A stretch of DNA of 5,403 nt from contig JASLDB010000278.1 in NCBI GenBank assembly GCA_030151665.1, positions 1 through 5,403 on the forward strand, given 5' to 3'. The notes below the pieces were generated by a model. The model had not been told where the DNA came from, made no database searches, and saw only the letters and a list, made by a program, of their open reading frames with translations. Source of the stretch: Neisseriaceae bacterium. GTDB lineage: Bacteria; Pseudomonadota; Gammaproteobacteria; Burkholderiales; Neisseriaceae. Shown here one piece after another: positions 4,964 through 5,403 of this stretch (positions are counted from its first letter, which is position 1; each line of letters begins with the position of its first letter). A program made the translations under genes and the position numbers.

Positions 4964-5403
4964 ATGGCTTTTGCTTTTTATTTTCCTGGTCAAGGTTCAC
5001 AAAGTTTGAACATGATGCAAGGTTTGGCGTCATTGGATGTGGTTAAAAAAACGTTTGATGAAGCATCGGATGCTTTGGGTCAGGATTTATGGGCAATGCA
5101 AGCTGGTGAAGATGCTGCATTGATTAATGAAACTGTGAATACCCAACCTTTAATGTTGGCTGCGGGCGTGGCAACTTTCCGTGCTTATCAAGCTTTGGGT
5201 GGTCAATTGCCTAGCGCAGTAGCAGGTCATAGCTTGGGCGAATATTCAGCTTTGGTAGTTGCTGGTGGTTTGGCTTTTGCTGATGCAGTTAAATTGGTGC
5301 GTTTACGCGCACAATTAATGCAAGAAGCCGTGCCTCAAGGCGAAGGTGCGATGGCAGCTATTTTGGGCTTGGCTGATGAAGATGTGATTGCCTTGTGTGC
5401 CAA
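4964..5403 (+). CDS. fabD: Malonyl-CoA:ACP transacylase FabD (5' part; 3' end cut by window)
   Basis: FabD transfers malonyl from malonyl-CoA to acyl carrier protein, supplying the extender for FabH and the elongating synthases. My translation from ATG 4964 gives 146 codons open to the right edge; the family is about 310 aa, so just under half is present. Seen: FPGQGSQ at 7-13 (oxyanion-hole region), NETVNTQPLMLA at 55-66, the nucleophile elbow GHSLGEYSAL at 88-97 with S90, and LVRLRAQLMQEAVPQGEGAMAAILGL at 111-136, where R115 corresponds to the malonyl-carboxylate-binding arginine. All expected N-terminal catalytic features are intact; the catalytic histidine lies beyond the window. AGAGG at 4954-4958 is five bases before the ATG. 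It follows the phosphatidyltransferase by 25 bases, presumably co-transcribed. fabG and acpP are the usual next genes but are outside the window. Confidence 0.96.
   Translation, partial: MAFAFYFPGQGSQSLNMMQGLASLDVVKKTFDEASDALGQDLWAMQAGEDAALINETVNTQPLMLAAGVATFRAYQALGGQLPSAVAGHSLGEYSALVVAGGLAFADAVKLVRLRAQLMQEAVPQGEGAMAAILGLADEDVIALCA

Overview
This is a conserved housekeeping locus of a betaproteobacterium, most likely in or near the Neisseriales. The main evidence is the 59-residue ribosomal protein L32. Its C-terminus (SPNGMYRGRKVVKTKGE) matches, from memory, the betaproteobacterial and especially the Neisseria form, not the E. coli form. The gene order (a YceF-type maf gene divergent from yceD-rpmF-plsX-fabH-...-fabD) is the classical proteobacterial fatty-acid/phospholipid cluster. 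Base composition is moderately AT-rich by eye. No Neisseria-type DNA uptake sequence was found, so genus is left open.

Layout. Leftward from about 1240: a maf/yceF-type nucleotide pyrophosphatase (608-1195) and then a tetrapyrrole-methylase-fold SAM methyltransferase (611 to beyond the left edge). The two are joined by a 4-base ATGA stop/start overlap. Rightward: yceD (1252-1755), rpmF (1783-1962, a short gene easily missed), an intrinsic terminator, a 160-base leader region with a possible separate promoter, plsX (2173-3216), a second intrinsic terminator, fabH (3289-4248), a membrane CDP-alcohol phosphatidyltransferase (4276-4938) and the first 146 codons of fabD (4964 to beyond the right edge). 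The divergent control region between maf and yceD (about 1195-1252) carries two promoter-like elements whose -10 boxes overlap.

How the genes fit together. YceD and L32 belong to 50S ribosome biogenesis. PlsX turns acyl-ACP into acyl-phosphate for phosphatidic acid synthesis. FabH and FabD start fatty acid synthesis from acetyl-CoA and malonyl-CoA. The CDP-alcohol phosphatidyltransferase would act downstream, on CDP-activated lipid, at the membrane. The locus therefore couples ribosome production, fatty-acid initiation and phospholipid assembly.

I see no mobile elements, CRISPR, tRNA/rRNA or phage-like genes. The less ordinary points are the phosphatidyltransferase with a variant active-site motif between fabH and fabD, the two terminators inside what is usually one operon, the overlapping divergent promoters with a nearly leaderless yceD transcript, and an 8-bp perfect hairpin over the stop codon before fabD. 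I found no evidence for a wholly new biological system.
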